From UBA7662 sp036787895 (lineage in GTDB: Bacteria; Bacteroidota; Bacteroidia; UBA7662): a stretch of 64,000 nucleotides of DNA. The stretch lies in contig DAIQOK010000004.1 in assembly GCA_036787895.1 (NCBI GenBank), positions 101,524-165,523 of the forward strand, given 5' to 3'. Shown piece after piece: positions 7,851 through 16,667 of the stretch. The position numbers were made by a program, and so were the translations under genes. Within the stretch, counting starts at the first letter, position 1. Every line of letters begins with the position of its first letter. The notes beneath the pieces were generated by a model. That model saw nothing but the letters and a program-made list of their open reading frames with translations, was not told where the DNA came from and ran no database searches.

Positions 7851-9782
7851 ATGAAAGCGGCACTATTTCTTTTGCTCGGCTGGCTGTGTGGCTGGCTGAG
7901 TCCAGCGCTGGCGGCAAACACCAAGCCCACAGACTCCCTCCAACAAGCCATCACCACCGCCCCGCCCGACAGCAACCGGGTGAAGCTGCTGTTTAAGCTG
8001 TCGGCACAACTCCGTAACGAGCAGCTAGCCCAGGCCATCGCCACCGATTCGCAGGCCTATGTGCTCTCCAAAAAAATTGGCTATACCGCCGGCATGGCCA
8101 AGGCTTTGAATGGCATGGGCATCGGGCATTATTTTCAGGGTAATTATTCGGAGGCCATCATCAGTTGGCGGGAAGCGAAACAGCTGTATGAAAAAATGGG
8201 GGAAATGCGGGGTGTGGCCAATATACTGAGCAATATGGGCGCCATTTATTTTAACCAGAGCGACTATCCCGAAGCCATACAATTGTATCTGCAGGCGCTT
8301 AAAATTGCCGAAAAGGTAAAAGATACCCTCCGCATAGCTTCCGTTTGGCAAAACATCGGAGCCGTACACAACGAAAAGCGCGACTTCCCCCGTGCCATCC
8401 AAGCCTTCGAAAAAGCTCTGCCCCTTTTTAAAGCCGTGAACAATGCCGAAGGTATTGGCTTGGCCTACCTCAACATGGGCGAAGGTTACCGGGGAGAGCA
8501 AAATTTCGAGCTAGCCTTGCTGAACATAAAACAGGCGCTGACTTATCTGCAAAACACCAACTACTATACCACCGCGCTGCGCACCATGGGCGACATCGAA
8601 ATGAGTCAGGGCCATTTGAGTGCCGGCTTATTTTATCTCGATTCGGCTTACCGCCAGGCGCAAAACACCGGCGATCAATTTGAAGTCATACGCACCGTCA
8701 ATACCCTGGGAAGGCTCTATGAGGCAAGCAACAATGTGCCCAAAGCCATCCAAACTTTCGAACGTGCTAAAGTCCTGGCGCAAGCTGCCCAAGCCGATTT
8801 TGAAATCATCATCGCTGCCCAGGGTTTGGTAAAATTGTATGCCGCGCAGGGAGATTACAAACGCGCCTTCGAAAACCAGGAAATTTACAAGGCCGCCCAG
8901 GACAGCATTTACAACCTGGAGTCGGATAAAAAGACCAACAAACTCCTCTTCAATTTCGACCTGGAAAAGCAAAAAAATGAAATCGCGCTGCTCGTCAAGG
9001 ACAAAAAAATCCAGCAAATCGAAGTCGAAAAACAAAAAGGCATTCGCAATATGTTTATGGGCGGCTTTGCCCTGGTGGTGGTGTTTTCGGGCCTCGTTAT
9101 GCGGCAGCGGAACAAGGTAAAGCGGGAAAAGAAGAATGTAGAAATCGAAAAAGCCCGCAGCGAGGAATTGCTGTTGAATATTTTGCCCGAAGAAGTCGCG
9201 GAGGAATTAAAAGCCAAAGGCAGTGCCCAGGCCAAACTGATCAAAGAAGCCACCGTTTTATTTACCGATTTTAAAGGATTTACCGCCTTAAGCGAAACCC
9301 TGGCACCCGAGGCCCTGGTGAGCAGTCTGAACGAATGTTTCACCGCCTTCGACCGCATCATCCAAAAACACGGCATGGAAAAAATCAAAACCATAGGCGA
9401 TGCCTATATGGCCGCCGGCGGTTTGCCCAGTCCCAACGAAACCCATGCCACCGATGTCGTCAACGCCGCCCTGGAAATACGGGATTTTATGGCCGACTAC
9501 AAAACCCGCAAAAGTGCGGCCAACCAGCCCTATTTCGAGATCCGCATCGGCATCCACACCGGACCGGTGGTAGCGGGCATAGTCGGTATCAAAAAATTCT
9601 CCTACGACATCTGGGGCGACACCGTAAACACCGCCAGCCGCATGGAAAGCAGTGGCGAGGTGGGCAAAGTAAACATCAGCGGCACCACCTACGCGCTCGT
9701 CAAAGCCAAATTCACCACCACCCACCGCGGCAAAATCACCGCCAAAGGCAAGGGAGAGGTGGACATGTACTTCGTTAGTTGA
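7851..9782 (+). CDS. TPR-linked class III adenylate cyclase, membrane-anchored
   Basis: This 643-residue protein has a signal peptide (1-22), about seven TPR repeats (roughly 75-350) that would lie in the periplasm, a coiled coil, one membrane segment (about 400-417), a second cytoplasmic coiled coil (signalling helix) and a class III cyclase domain (465-640). Catalytic residues are complete: metal-binding Asp473 (FTDFKGFT) and Asp517 (KTIGD), purine-selecting Lys513 and Asp586 (YDIWGD), and transition-state Asn593 and Arg597. The Lys/Asp pair indicates ATP as substrate, so the product should be cAMP. The TPRs probably sense a periplasmic or envelope partner. It is monocistronic, with repeats directly after it. 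Confidence 0.92.
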   Translation: MKAALFLLLGWLCGWLSPALAANTKPTDSLQQAITTAPPDSNRVKLLFKLSAQLRNEQLAQAIATDSQAYVLSKKIGYTAGMAKALNGMGIGHYFQGNYSEAIISWREAKQLYEKMGEMRGVANILSNMGAIYFNQSDYPEAIQLYLQALKIAEKVKDTLRIASVWQNIGAVHNEKRDFPRAIQAFEKALPLFKAVNNAEGIGLAYLNMGEGYRGEQNFELALLNIKQALTYLQNTNYYTTALRTMGDIEMSQGHLSAGLFYLDSAYRQAQNTGDQFEVIRTVNTLGRLYEASNNVPKAIQTFERAKVLAQAAQADFEIIIAAQGLVKLYAAQGDYKRAFENQEIYKAAQDSIYNLESDKKTNKLLFNFDLEKQKNEIALLVKDKKIQQIEVEKQKGIRNMFMGGFALVVVFSGLVMRQRNKVKREKKNVEIEKARSEELLLNILPEEVAEELKAKGSAQAKLIKEATVLFTDFKGFTALSETLAPEALVSSLNECFTAFDRIIQKHGMEKIKTIGDAYMAAGGLPSPNETHATDVVNAALEIRDFMADYKTRKSAANQPYFEIRIGIHTGPVVAGIVGIKKFSYDIWGDTVNTASRMESSGEVGKVNISGTTYALVKAKFTTTHRGKITAKGKGEVDMYFVS

Positions 9783-9790
9783 AGGAGTTG

Positions 9791-10413
9791 GATTTTTAAC
9801 GCAGATTTCGAGGAGTTCAAGGAGTTGCATAGAGAACAAAGTTTAAAACCAAAGGTCATGGTGAGCCTAGTCGAACCATGGCCTTTTTACCAAAAGTGCC
9901 CGGTCATCGAGCGCACCAAGAGCGGTTGATGAGCCCTGCCGAACCAAGAGCCGATTGGTGTAGCCGAGATGCAAAGCACGNNNNNNNNNNNNNNNNNNNN
10001 NNNNNNNNNNNNNNNNNNNNNNNNNNNNNNNNNNNNNNNNNNNNNNNNNNNNNNNNNNNNNNNNNNNNNNNNNNNNNNNNTTGATGAGCCCTGCCGAACC
10101 AAGAGCCGATTGGTGTAGCCGAGATGCAAAGCACGACGTACCCTATTGACTTGTTCAGAGAAGCTCAGCCGGTTGAATTTTTCAACGCAGATTTCGCGGA
10201 GTTCGAGGAGTTGCACAGAGCGAAGTATACTACCAAAAGTCATGGTGAGCCCTGCCGAACAAGAGCCGATTGGTGTAGCCGAGATGCAAAGCACGCCGAA
10301 TCCTGTTGCATGGATTAAAGGAGTTCAGGTTTTTGGATTTTTAACGCAGCTTTCGCGGAGTTCCACAGAGCGCGAAGTTTAAAACCAAAGGTCATGGTGA
10401 GCCAAGTCGAACC
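9791..10413. repeat. Direct-repeat tract, at least three units around the assembly gap
   Basis: Units begin with ACGCAGATTTCG...GGAGTT...GAGTTGCA.AGAG and continue with ACCAAA.GTCATGGTGAGCC...GAACC. Copies start at about 9791, 10175 and 10332. A 55-bp segment is identical at 9926-9980 and 10081-10135, and recurs at 10246-10295 with one C missing. The apparent open frames here follow the repeat, not codon use. This is non-coding intergenic repeat DNA between the cyclase gene and metG. Confidence 0.85.
9981..10080. other. Assembly gap of 100 N
   Basis: Exactly 100 undetermined bases, the conventional size for a gap of unknown length. The 55 bases on each side are identical (9926-9980 and 10081-10135), so the assembly broke inside a repeat array and the true copy number is unknown. 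Confidence 0.98.
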
Positions 10414-10565
10414 ACCACCGCACAAACCCAATTTTGAATCCCGCACGAGCGGGATTTAGTCGTGTTGCGCCCCAATTTTGAATTGGCAATCCCGTACGAA
10501 CGGGATTCCGCTAACGCGTAATTTTGAATTAACTGAAGTGCATGGTTCGAGGACCTCACCATGAC
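10391..10565. repeat. Inverted-repeat element with two internal matching hairpins
   Basis: The outer arms are GTCATGGTGAG...TCGAACCA (10391-10414) and its inverse TGGTTCGA...CTCACCATGAC (10543-10565). Between them lie two hairpins with 8-bp stems and the same ACGA loop: AATCCCGC/GCGGGATT (10437-10456) and AATCCCGT/ACGGGATT (10488-10507). The two stems differ by one compensated pair (C-G versus T-A next to the loop). AATTTTGAAT strings precede the stems. This looks like a small non-autonomous palindromic element of the REP or MITE kind. From 10566 to 10739 I see nothing else. Confidence 0.65.
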
Positions 10566-10739
10566 AGCTTTCTTTTTTCCGTTTAACCCAAATCCCCGAC
10601 ACCGACTTCCGCACAAAAGCCACTGGCTGTTTGGCGAAATTGGCTGTTTGGGTAATTGTCTCAACTCCCTCACTGCCCCAACTCGCTCAACTGTCTCAAA
10701 TCCGCGCTCATCCTAAAAATCATAACAATCCGCGGCCCA

Positions 10740-12851
10740 TCAACTGATGCCAGAGCCAGGAGCAACAACCTCCGCCGGCGACATAAACACCAACTTCCCG
10801 TCGCTGTTTTCGGCCATCAAAATCATCCCCTGCGATTCAATGCCCCGCAGTTTGCGCGGCGCTAAATTGGCGAGGAGGGTTACCTGGGTACCCACAATAG
10901 CCTCCGGAGCAAAATGTAAAGCAATGCCGCTCACTACCGTGCGGGTTTCGATGCCGAGATCAACCGTCAGCTTCAACAATTTATAGGCACCGGCTACTTT
11001 TTCGGCAGCGGTGATGGTGCCCACACGCAGGTCGAGTTTGGCGAAGTCGTCGTATTGGATTTCGGCTTTGAGGGCCGGCGTGGTAGGTTCGGTGGCGGGT
11101 GTTTCGACTTTCTTTTCGGTCACGTCGGTGGTTTTAATGAGTTTGGCGCGCTGGGCATCCATTTGTTCGTCTTCGATATTGCGGAAAAGCAGCTCGGGCA
11201 GACCAAGTTTGTGGCCGGTTTCGAGGGGCTGAATCAGCATTTTTTCTTTCCAGAAAGCAAGTTTCATCAATTCGTCGGCTTCCCAGTTGAGCTGCTGCTG
11301 CAGTTTGGCGGAAGTAAACGGCAAAAAGGGTTCGCAGGCGATGGCGAGGGTAGCACAATCCTGCAAGGCTTGCACGAGTACGGCGGCTACAGCTTCTTCG
11401 TCGGTTTTGATGAGTTTCCAGGGTTCGGTTTCGGCCAGGAATTTATTGCCGGAGCGGGCAATGCCCATCATGGCCGCCTGGGCGTCGCGGAAGCGGAATT
11501 CGTTGAGGGCTTTGTAGAGCTCGAGTTGCTGCGCAAGCACTTCTTCCTGGTGGGCACGGATGGCGTCGAGCACGGCAGCGCGGGGGGCGGTGTCGGGTTT
11601 GATGCGGCCATCGGGCAGGGCGCCGTCGAAGTATTTGTGGACGAGCACCATGACGCGGTTCACAAAATTGCCGAAGATGGCGACCAACTCGCTATTGACG
11701 CGGAGCTGGTAGTCTTTCCAGCTGAAGTCGCTGTCTTTGGTCTCGGGCGCAATGGCGGTGAGCGTATACCGCAACTCGTCCTGCTTGCCGGGGAATTCAC
11801 GCAAATATTCGTGCAGCCAGATGGCCCAATTGCGGGAAGTGGAGAGTTTGTCGCCTTCGAGGTTCAGGAATTCGTTGGCGGGCACTTCATCGGGCAACAC
11901 CAAACCGCCATGCTCCAGCAACATCATGGGGAAGATGAGGGTATGGAAAACGATATTGTCTTTGCCAATAAAATGAACAAGGCGGGTGCTGTCGTCCTGC
12001 CAATAGTCTTTCCAGGCGTTGGGCTCACCTTTTTCGATGAAATATTCCTTGGTGGCAGAGATGTAGCCGATGGGGGCATCGAACCACACATACAACACCT
12101 TGCCTTTAGCGGCATCGAGGGGGACAGGTATGCCCCAGTCGAGGTCGCGGGTCATGGAGCGGGGCTGCAAACCCTGTTGCAACCAGGAGTTAAACTGCCC
12201 TTTCACATTGGGTTTCCAATGCTCGATGCGCTTCTGGTATTTTTTGAACTCGGGTTTTTCGGCCATGCGGTCCATGGGCAAAAACCAGTTGAGCGTTTTC
12301 TTTTTGATAGGGGCATGGCCGCTTAAGGCCGATTTGGGCGCAATCAGCTCATCGGGACTGAGCGAACTGCCGCAGTTTTCGCATTGGTCGCCATAGGCTT
12401 TGTCGAAGCTACAGCGCGGGCAAGTGCCGATGATGTAGCGGTCGGCCAAAAACTGACCGGCTTCTTCATCGTAAAACTGCTCGGTTTCTATCTCGTCGAA
12501 TTGCCCTTTTTTATACAAAGCCAGGAAAAAATCCTGGGCGGTTTCGTGGTGGATGGCCCGTGAAGTGCGCGAAAAGTGGGAGAAGTTGATGCCAAAATCG
12601 GCGAAACTGTCGCGGATGAGGGTATAATATTCATCTACCACCGCCTGTGGACTTTTCCCCTCTTTACGTGCCTTGAGTGTAATGGCCACGCCATGTTCGT
12701 CGGTGCCACAAATAAACAACACCTCTTCGCCCTTGGCTTGCAGATAACGCACATAAGTATCGGCGGGCAAATAACATCCTGCCAAATGGCCAATATGCAC
12801 GGGTCCATTGGCATAAGGCAGGGCTGCGGTAATGAGGTGGCGTTTTTTCAT
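10740..12851 (-). CDS. metG: Methionyl-tRNA synthetase
   Basis: Charges tRNA-Met with methionine in the cytoplasm. The 703-residue protein starts at ATG 12851 (a TTG three codons earlier is in frame but lies over the promoter box). HIGH is at residues 19-22 (PVHIGHLAG). A zinc knuckle, CPRC...CENC, follows near 145-165. The KMSKS loop is written DKLSTSRN, a common MetG variant. An anticodon-binding helical domain follows, and the last 105 residues (YDDFAKLDLRVGTI ... SQGMILMAE) are the EMAPII/Arc1p-like tRNA-binding domain that dimerises bacterial MetG of this type. Monocistronic, with its own promoter. Confidence 0.97.
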   Translation of the reverse strand: MKKRHLITAALPYANGPVHIGHLAGCYLPADTYVRYLQAKGEEVLFICGTDEHGVAITLKARKEGKSPQAVVDEYYTLIRDSFADFGINFSHFSRTSRAIHHETAQDFFLALYKKGQFDEIETEQFYDEEAGQFLADRYIIGTCPRCSFDKAYGDQCENCGSSLSPDELIAPKSALSGHAPIKKKTLNWFLPMDRMAEKPEFKKYQKRIEHWKPNVKGQFNSWLQQGLQPRSMTRDLDWGIPVPLDAAKGKVLYVWFDAPIGYISATKEYFIEKGEPNAWKDYWQDDSTRLVHFIGKDNIVFHTLIFPMMLLEHGGLVLPDEVPANEFLNLEGDKLSTSRNWAIWLHEYLREFPGKQDELRYTLTAIAPETKDSDFSWKDYQLRVNSELVAIFGNFVNRVMVLVHKYFDGALPDGRIKPDTAPRAAVLDAIRAHQEEVLAQQLELYKALNEFRFRDAQAAMMGIARSGNKFLAETEPWKLIKTDEEAVAAVLVQALQDCATLAIACEPFLPFTSAKLQQQLNWEADELMKLAFWKEKMLIQPLETGHKLGLPELLFRNIEDEQMDAQRAKLIKTTDVTEKKVETPATEPTTPALKAEIQYDDFAKLDLRVGTITAAEKVAGAYKLLKLTVDLGIETRTVVSGIALHFAPEAIVGTQVTLLANLAPRKLRGIESQGMILMAENSDGKLVFMSPAEVVAPGSGIS

Positions 12852-12857
12852 GACGGG

Positions 12858-12865
12858 CAAAGATA
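12858..12865 (-). promoter_or_regulatory. -7 box of metG
   Basis: On the minus strand the sequence reads TATCTTTG, an exact TAnnTTTG match, 6 bases before the metG ATG. This implies a very short leader and argues for the ATG at 12851. Confidence 0.6.
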
Positions 12866-13304
12866 CATAATGCGCTGCTGCTGTAGAAGATTACTGCTTC
12901 GATGTTGGATTTTTGCACTTGGTTGGCAGGTCGACCGCTGCGCTGACCACACGGTCTGCAGAGCGAAACTGACGACAAGCGGGCGTAAGCCCGCGCGACC
13001 ATGAGCTTACAGCACCTCATTGCGCAGCGAAGTTCAAGGGCCATCTACAGCGAAGCAGTGGGCCGTGGACGACTCCCGCCAGTGATTATATCTATCATAA
13101 ATTATGGACAACACCCGCCATGGAGCAAATCGGCCATGGACCATAGACTGCTCGTGCCAGCGAACGCATGAACTACCAGCCCCACCTCAAGAAAAATTAC
13201 CGGAGAACGACAATCAAAAATAAGCTGCAAGCCTCAACCGAGTGGTTTTTTGTCTATTTTTAGGCCCTTGCAATAAGCCCCTTCATGGGGCATTTACATG
13301 AACT
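12866..13304. other. Divergent intergenic region metG-gldA
   Basis: No gene is supported. The stretch contains decayed repeat-like DNA with short palindromes: GCGGGC-GTAA-GCCCGC (12979-12994), several GCCATGG strings near 13118-13143, and GCCCC-TTCAT-GGGGC (13277-13291) just before gldA. TATTTTTA near 13254 is a weak -7 candidate for gldA. Confidence 0.45.
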
Positions 13305-14219
13305 ATGTCGGTTAAAGTACAAGCGCTTACCAAGCTGTATGGCGAGCAAAAGGCCATTAATCAGCTCAACTTCGACATCGAGGAAGGGCAGATTGTTGGT
13401 CTGCTCGGCCCCAATGGTGCCGGAAAAAGCACCACCATGAAAATTCTGACCGGTTTTTTGCCGCAAAGCAGCGGTAAAGCCTGGGTGCATGGACGCGATA
13501 CCGAAACCGATTCGCTGGCCATTCGCCGTATCATTGGCTATTTGCCCGAGAGCAATCCCTTGTATCTCGATATGTATGTGAAAGAATATCTCGCCTATGT
13601 GGCAGGCTTTTACAAGTTAAGTGCAGTCGACAAACAAATCGCCCGCATGATCGAGATTACCGGCCTGGGATTGGAGCAACACAAAAAAATCGGTCAGCTG
13701 TCGAAAGGTTACCGCCAACGGGTGGGATTGGCTCAGGCCATGATACACGAACCCAAGGTACTCATACTCGATGAGCCCACTTCCGGACTCGATCCCAACC
13801 AATTGGCCGATATCCGTGCCCTCATTCAGGAAATTGGCAAGTCAAAAACCATCATCCTCAGCACCCACATCATGCAGGAAGTGGAAGCCATGTGCCAGCG
13901 GGTCATTATCATCAACCGCGGTGAACTGGTGGCCGACGATGCCGTAAAAAAACTGCAGCAGCGTGTGCAGGGCGAAAGTGTGGTGGAAGTGGAATTCAGT
14001 CAGGCCATTAATGAAGCGGTATTACGTCAACTGGGCCATGTGAGCAGTTTGCGTAAAACCGGCGAAAACAGCTACGAAGTACGCGCTACCGGCAAGGACG
14101 ATTTGCGGAAAATTCTCTTCGATTTTGCCGTAGGTCAGGGCGTAAGCGTTTTGAATATGAGTAAAAAAGAAAACAGCCTCGAAGAGGTATTCCGTAATCT
14201 CACTACCAAAAAGAAATAA
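13305..14219 (+). CDS. gldA: Gliding motility ABC transporter ATP-binding subunit GldA
   Basis: The 304-residue ATPase has Walker A GPNGAGKST (35-43), the signature LSKGYRQRVGLAQA and Walker B LILDEPTSGLDP, followed by the H-loop STHIMQE. The C-terminal 80 residues form the extension seen in drug/lipid and gliding ABC ATPases. It pairs with the membrane protein GldF encoded one base downstream. In Flavobacterium johnsoniae GldA, GldF and GldG are needed for gliding, although the transported substrate is unknown. It is the first gene of the operon. Confidence 0.93.
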   Translation: MSVKVQALTKLYGEQKAINQLNFDIEEGQIVGLLGPNGAGKSTTMKILTGFLPQSSGKAWVHGRDTETDSLAIRRIIGYLPESNPLYLDMYVKEYLAYVAGFYKLSAVDKQIARMIEITGLGLEQHKKIGQLSKGYRQRVGLAQAMIHEPKVLILDEPTSGLDPNQLADIRALIQEIGKSKTIILSTHIMQEVEAMCQRVIIINRGELVADDAVKKLQQRVQGESVVEVEFSQAINEAVLRQLGHVSSLRKTGENSYEVRATGKDDLRKILFDFAVGQGVSVLNMSKKENSLEEVFRNLTTKKK

Positions 14220-14220
14220 G

Positions 14221-14949
14221 ATGCTGACCATATTTCGCCGGGAGATTTACAGTTTTTTGAGTTCACTCATCGCCTACATCGTTATCGTGGTATTTTTGCT
14301 CGTAACAGCTTTGTTCATGTGGGTTTTCCCCGATTACAGCCTGCTCGAATTCGGCTATGCCACCCTCGACCAGCTCTTTATCATCGGCCCTTGGGTATTT
14401 ATGTTCCTGATACCGGCCATCACCATGCGGTTTTTCAGCGAGGAAAAACGTACCGGCACCATTGAGCTGTTGTTTACCAAACCTGTGACCGATATGCAGA
14501 TCATAGGCGGAAAATACCTGGCCGGATTTGCACTGGTGTTGTTCAGCATTTTGCCTACGCTGCTTTACTTTTTATCGGTGTATTTGCTCGCCGACCCGGT
14601 GGGCAATGTCGATACCGGTGGCATTATTGGTTCTTATATCGGGCTATTATTGTTGGGGGCTGCTTTTGTCGCCATTGGTTTGTTCGCTTCTTCCATTACC
14701 GAAAATCAGATTGTAGCCTTCATATTGGGCCTGTTCCTCTGCTTTTTCTTTTATACCGCTTTCGATTCTCTTCGACTTCTAAATCTGCCCAACAAAAGCT
14801 TGTTGATACTTGAACAACTCGGCATGAGCGCTCACTTTGAATCGCTCAGCAAAGGGGTGCTCGATACCCGTGATATGTTGTATTTCGGCAGTTTGATTGC
14901 CTTGTTTTTGATGCTCACCAAAACAGTATTGGAGGCCAGGAAATGGTAA
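14221..14949 (+). CDS. gldF: Gliding motility ABC transporter permease GldF
   Basis: This 242-residue protein is almost entirely membrane: about six helices, with an N-terminal cytoplasmic IFRREIYSF element and the conserved loop FFSEEKRTGTIELLFTKPVTD of ABC-2 permeases. It starts one base after the gldA stop and overlaps gldG by 7 bases, so all three are translated together. It forms the membrane channel of the GldAFG complex in the inner membrane. Confidence 0.93.
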   Translation: MLTIFRREIYSFLSSLIAYIVIVVFLLVTALFMWVFPDYSLLEFGYATLDQLFIIGPWVFMFLIPAITMRFFSEEKRTGTIELLFTKPVTDMQIIGGKYLAGFALVLFSILPTLLYFLSVYLLADPVGNVDTGGIIGSYIGLLLLGAAFVAIGLFASSITENQIVAFILGLFLCFFFYTAFDSLRLLNLPNKSLLILEQLGMSAHFESLSKGVLDTRDMLYFGSLIALFLMLTKTVLEARKW

Positions 14950-16667
14950 AGGCGACGTCATCTACTAAAAAACGCCAGTCGTTTATCCGCCTGGGCTTGT
15001 TGCTGGGCATTTTGGTATTGGTAAACATCATTGGCAACCTGGCTTATACCCGCTTTGACCTCACGCGCGAAGGTCGGTTTACCCTCTCGAAAAGCACCAA
15101 AAACCTGCTGGCATCACTTGAAGATGTGGTTTATGTCAAAGTTTATCTTGATGGTGATTTCCCACCCGGTTTTCAGAAGCTGCAGCAAGGCATACGCGAT
15201 CAACTAGGTGAAATGCGTCGTTATGCCGGGGGCAATCTGGAGTTTGAGTTTATTAACCCTGCTAATTTGGGTGATGAGCGGAGCACCAATGAGCTGTACC
15301 AGCAGTTGTATAAGGCCGGTCTGCAGCCCACCGACCTACACTCGCGCAGCGACGATGGGGTGCAGCGTAAAATCATCTGGCCGGGTGCCATGGTGTATTA
15401 TCGCAACAAAGAGGTGGCCATGAACTTTTTGCTGGGCGCCGGTGCCGGCAATTCGCCACTCGAAATCATCAACGCCTCCGAAGAAGCACTCGAATACACC
15501 ATAGCCAATAGCATTAAAAAGGCTGCAACCCTCATCAAACCACGTATCGCCTTCACCGAGGGCAATGGTGAACTCGATAAAGTGGCCACCAGCGACATTG
15601 CCCGTGCGCTAAACGAATTTTACAGCCTGGTACGCTACGATTTAGGCACCATCGAACCGGTTCCGGCCGATATCAACCTGCTTGTGATCGCCAAACCCAC
15701 CGAAAAATTCAGCGACTGGGACAAATACAAACTCGATCATTTTGTGAACCGTGGTGGCCGGATTTTGTGGTTGATTGATGCCGTGAAAGCCGAAATGGAC
15801 AGCATGGGCCCCGATAACTTCTTCATGGCCGAAAGCCGGGAATTGGAAATCGAAGACCTACTGTTCAAATACGGTGTGCGTGTAAATCCCTTCCTGGTAC
15901 AGGATACCCGGGCCACGCAAATTCCCATCGTTTATGGCAGCTCGGGCGGTCAGCCGCAACAGCGTTTGTATCCTTGGTTTTATTATCCGCTGGTACAGGC
16001 CGATACCGACCACCCCATCGTTCGCAAATTGGACCCCATACAGTTCCGGTTCGCGAATAGCATCGATTTGGTGAGTGCGCCGGGCATACGATCGGCAGTG
16101 CTTTTGCGAAGTTCGGCCCTGTCGCGTGTGGTGTATGCCCCTTTTCGGGTGAATTTGACACTGGCAACGGAATCAAGTAAAGAGGAGATGTTCAATAAAG
16201 GCGGTCAGCCACTGGCGGTTTTGCTCGAGGGTCAGTTTCCCAGTTTATACAAAAGCCGTTTTTTGAATGAATTCGCCCGTAATGCAGTCGATTCGTTAGC
16301 CATGAACCTGGCCGACCAGCCCAAAAGCAGTCGCATGATCGTCATAGCCGACGGTGATCTTATCCGCAACAATGTGCGCCAGAGCACCGGTGAGGTTTAT
16401 CCGCTAGGCTTCGATCGGTACACCAATCAGATGTATGGCAACAAGACCTTTTTGCTGAATGCCGTAGACTATCTGCTCGACGAAACCGGTTTGATTAATG
16501 TGCGATCGAAACAGATTACGCTGCGGATGCTCGATCAGAAAAAAATCAAAGCCGAGAAATTGCGTTGGCAATTGCTCAATACAGCTGTTCCCATACTCTT
16601 GATTCTCACTTTTGGTGTCGCCCGTCACATCTGGCGCCGCCGCAAATACGCAAAACGTAGTGCATGA
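14943..16667 (+). CDS. gldG: Gliding motility-associated ABC transporter substrate-binding protein GldG
   Basis: The 574-residue protein has an N-terminal membrane anchor (about 18-37), a large periplasmic part with FDLTREGRFTLSKSTKNLL near the start (the hallmark of the GldG family), and a C-terminal membrane helix followed by a basic tail RRRKYAKR. The periplasmic part carries the GldG/IFT52-like fold. It is encoded together with gldA and gldF and overlaps both neighbours (7 and 4 bases). Confidence 0.92.
   Translation: MVKATSSTKKRQSFIRLGLLLGILVLVNIIGNLAYTRFDLTREGRFTLSKSTKNLLASLEDVVYVKVYLDGDFPPGFQKLQQGIRDQLGEMRRYAGGNLEFEFINPANLGDERSTNELYQQLYKAGLQPTDLHSRSDDGVQRKIIWPGAMVYYRNKEVAMNFLLGAGAGNSPLEIINASEEALEYTIANSIKKAATLIKPRIAFTEGNGELDKVATSDIARALNEFYSLVRYDLGTIEPVPADINLLVIAKPTEKFSDWDKYKLDHFVNRGGRILWLIDAVKAEMDSMGPDNFFMAESRELEIEDLLFKYGVRVNPFLVQDTRATQIPIVYGSSGGQPQQRLYPWFYYPLVQADTDHPIVRKLDPIQFRFANSIDLVSAPGIRSAVLLRSSALSRVVYAPFRVNLTLATESSKEEMFNKGGQPLAVLLEGQFPSLYKSRFLNEFARNAVDSLAMNLADQPKSSRMIVIADGDLIRNNVRQSTGEVYPLGFDRYTNQMYGNKTFLLNAVDYLLDETGLINVRSKQITLRMLDQKKIKAEKLRWQLLNTAVPILLILTFGVARHIWRRRKYAKRSA

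Noticed and set aside
8025..8501. 158-codon open frame on the minus strand inside the cyclase gene
   Set aside because: Antisense shadow of the TPR region; the plus strand frame has clear domain motifs.
9887..10382. Open frames through the repeat tract and the N gap
   Set aside because: They consist of repeat units and undetermined bases and have no protein-like conservation.
11055..12326. 423-codon open frame antisense to metG
   Set aside because: A long GC-favoured shadow; metG on the other strand is unambiguous.
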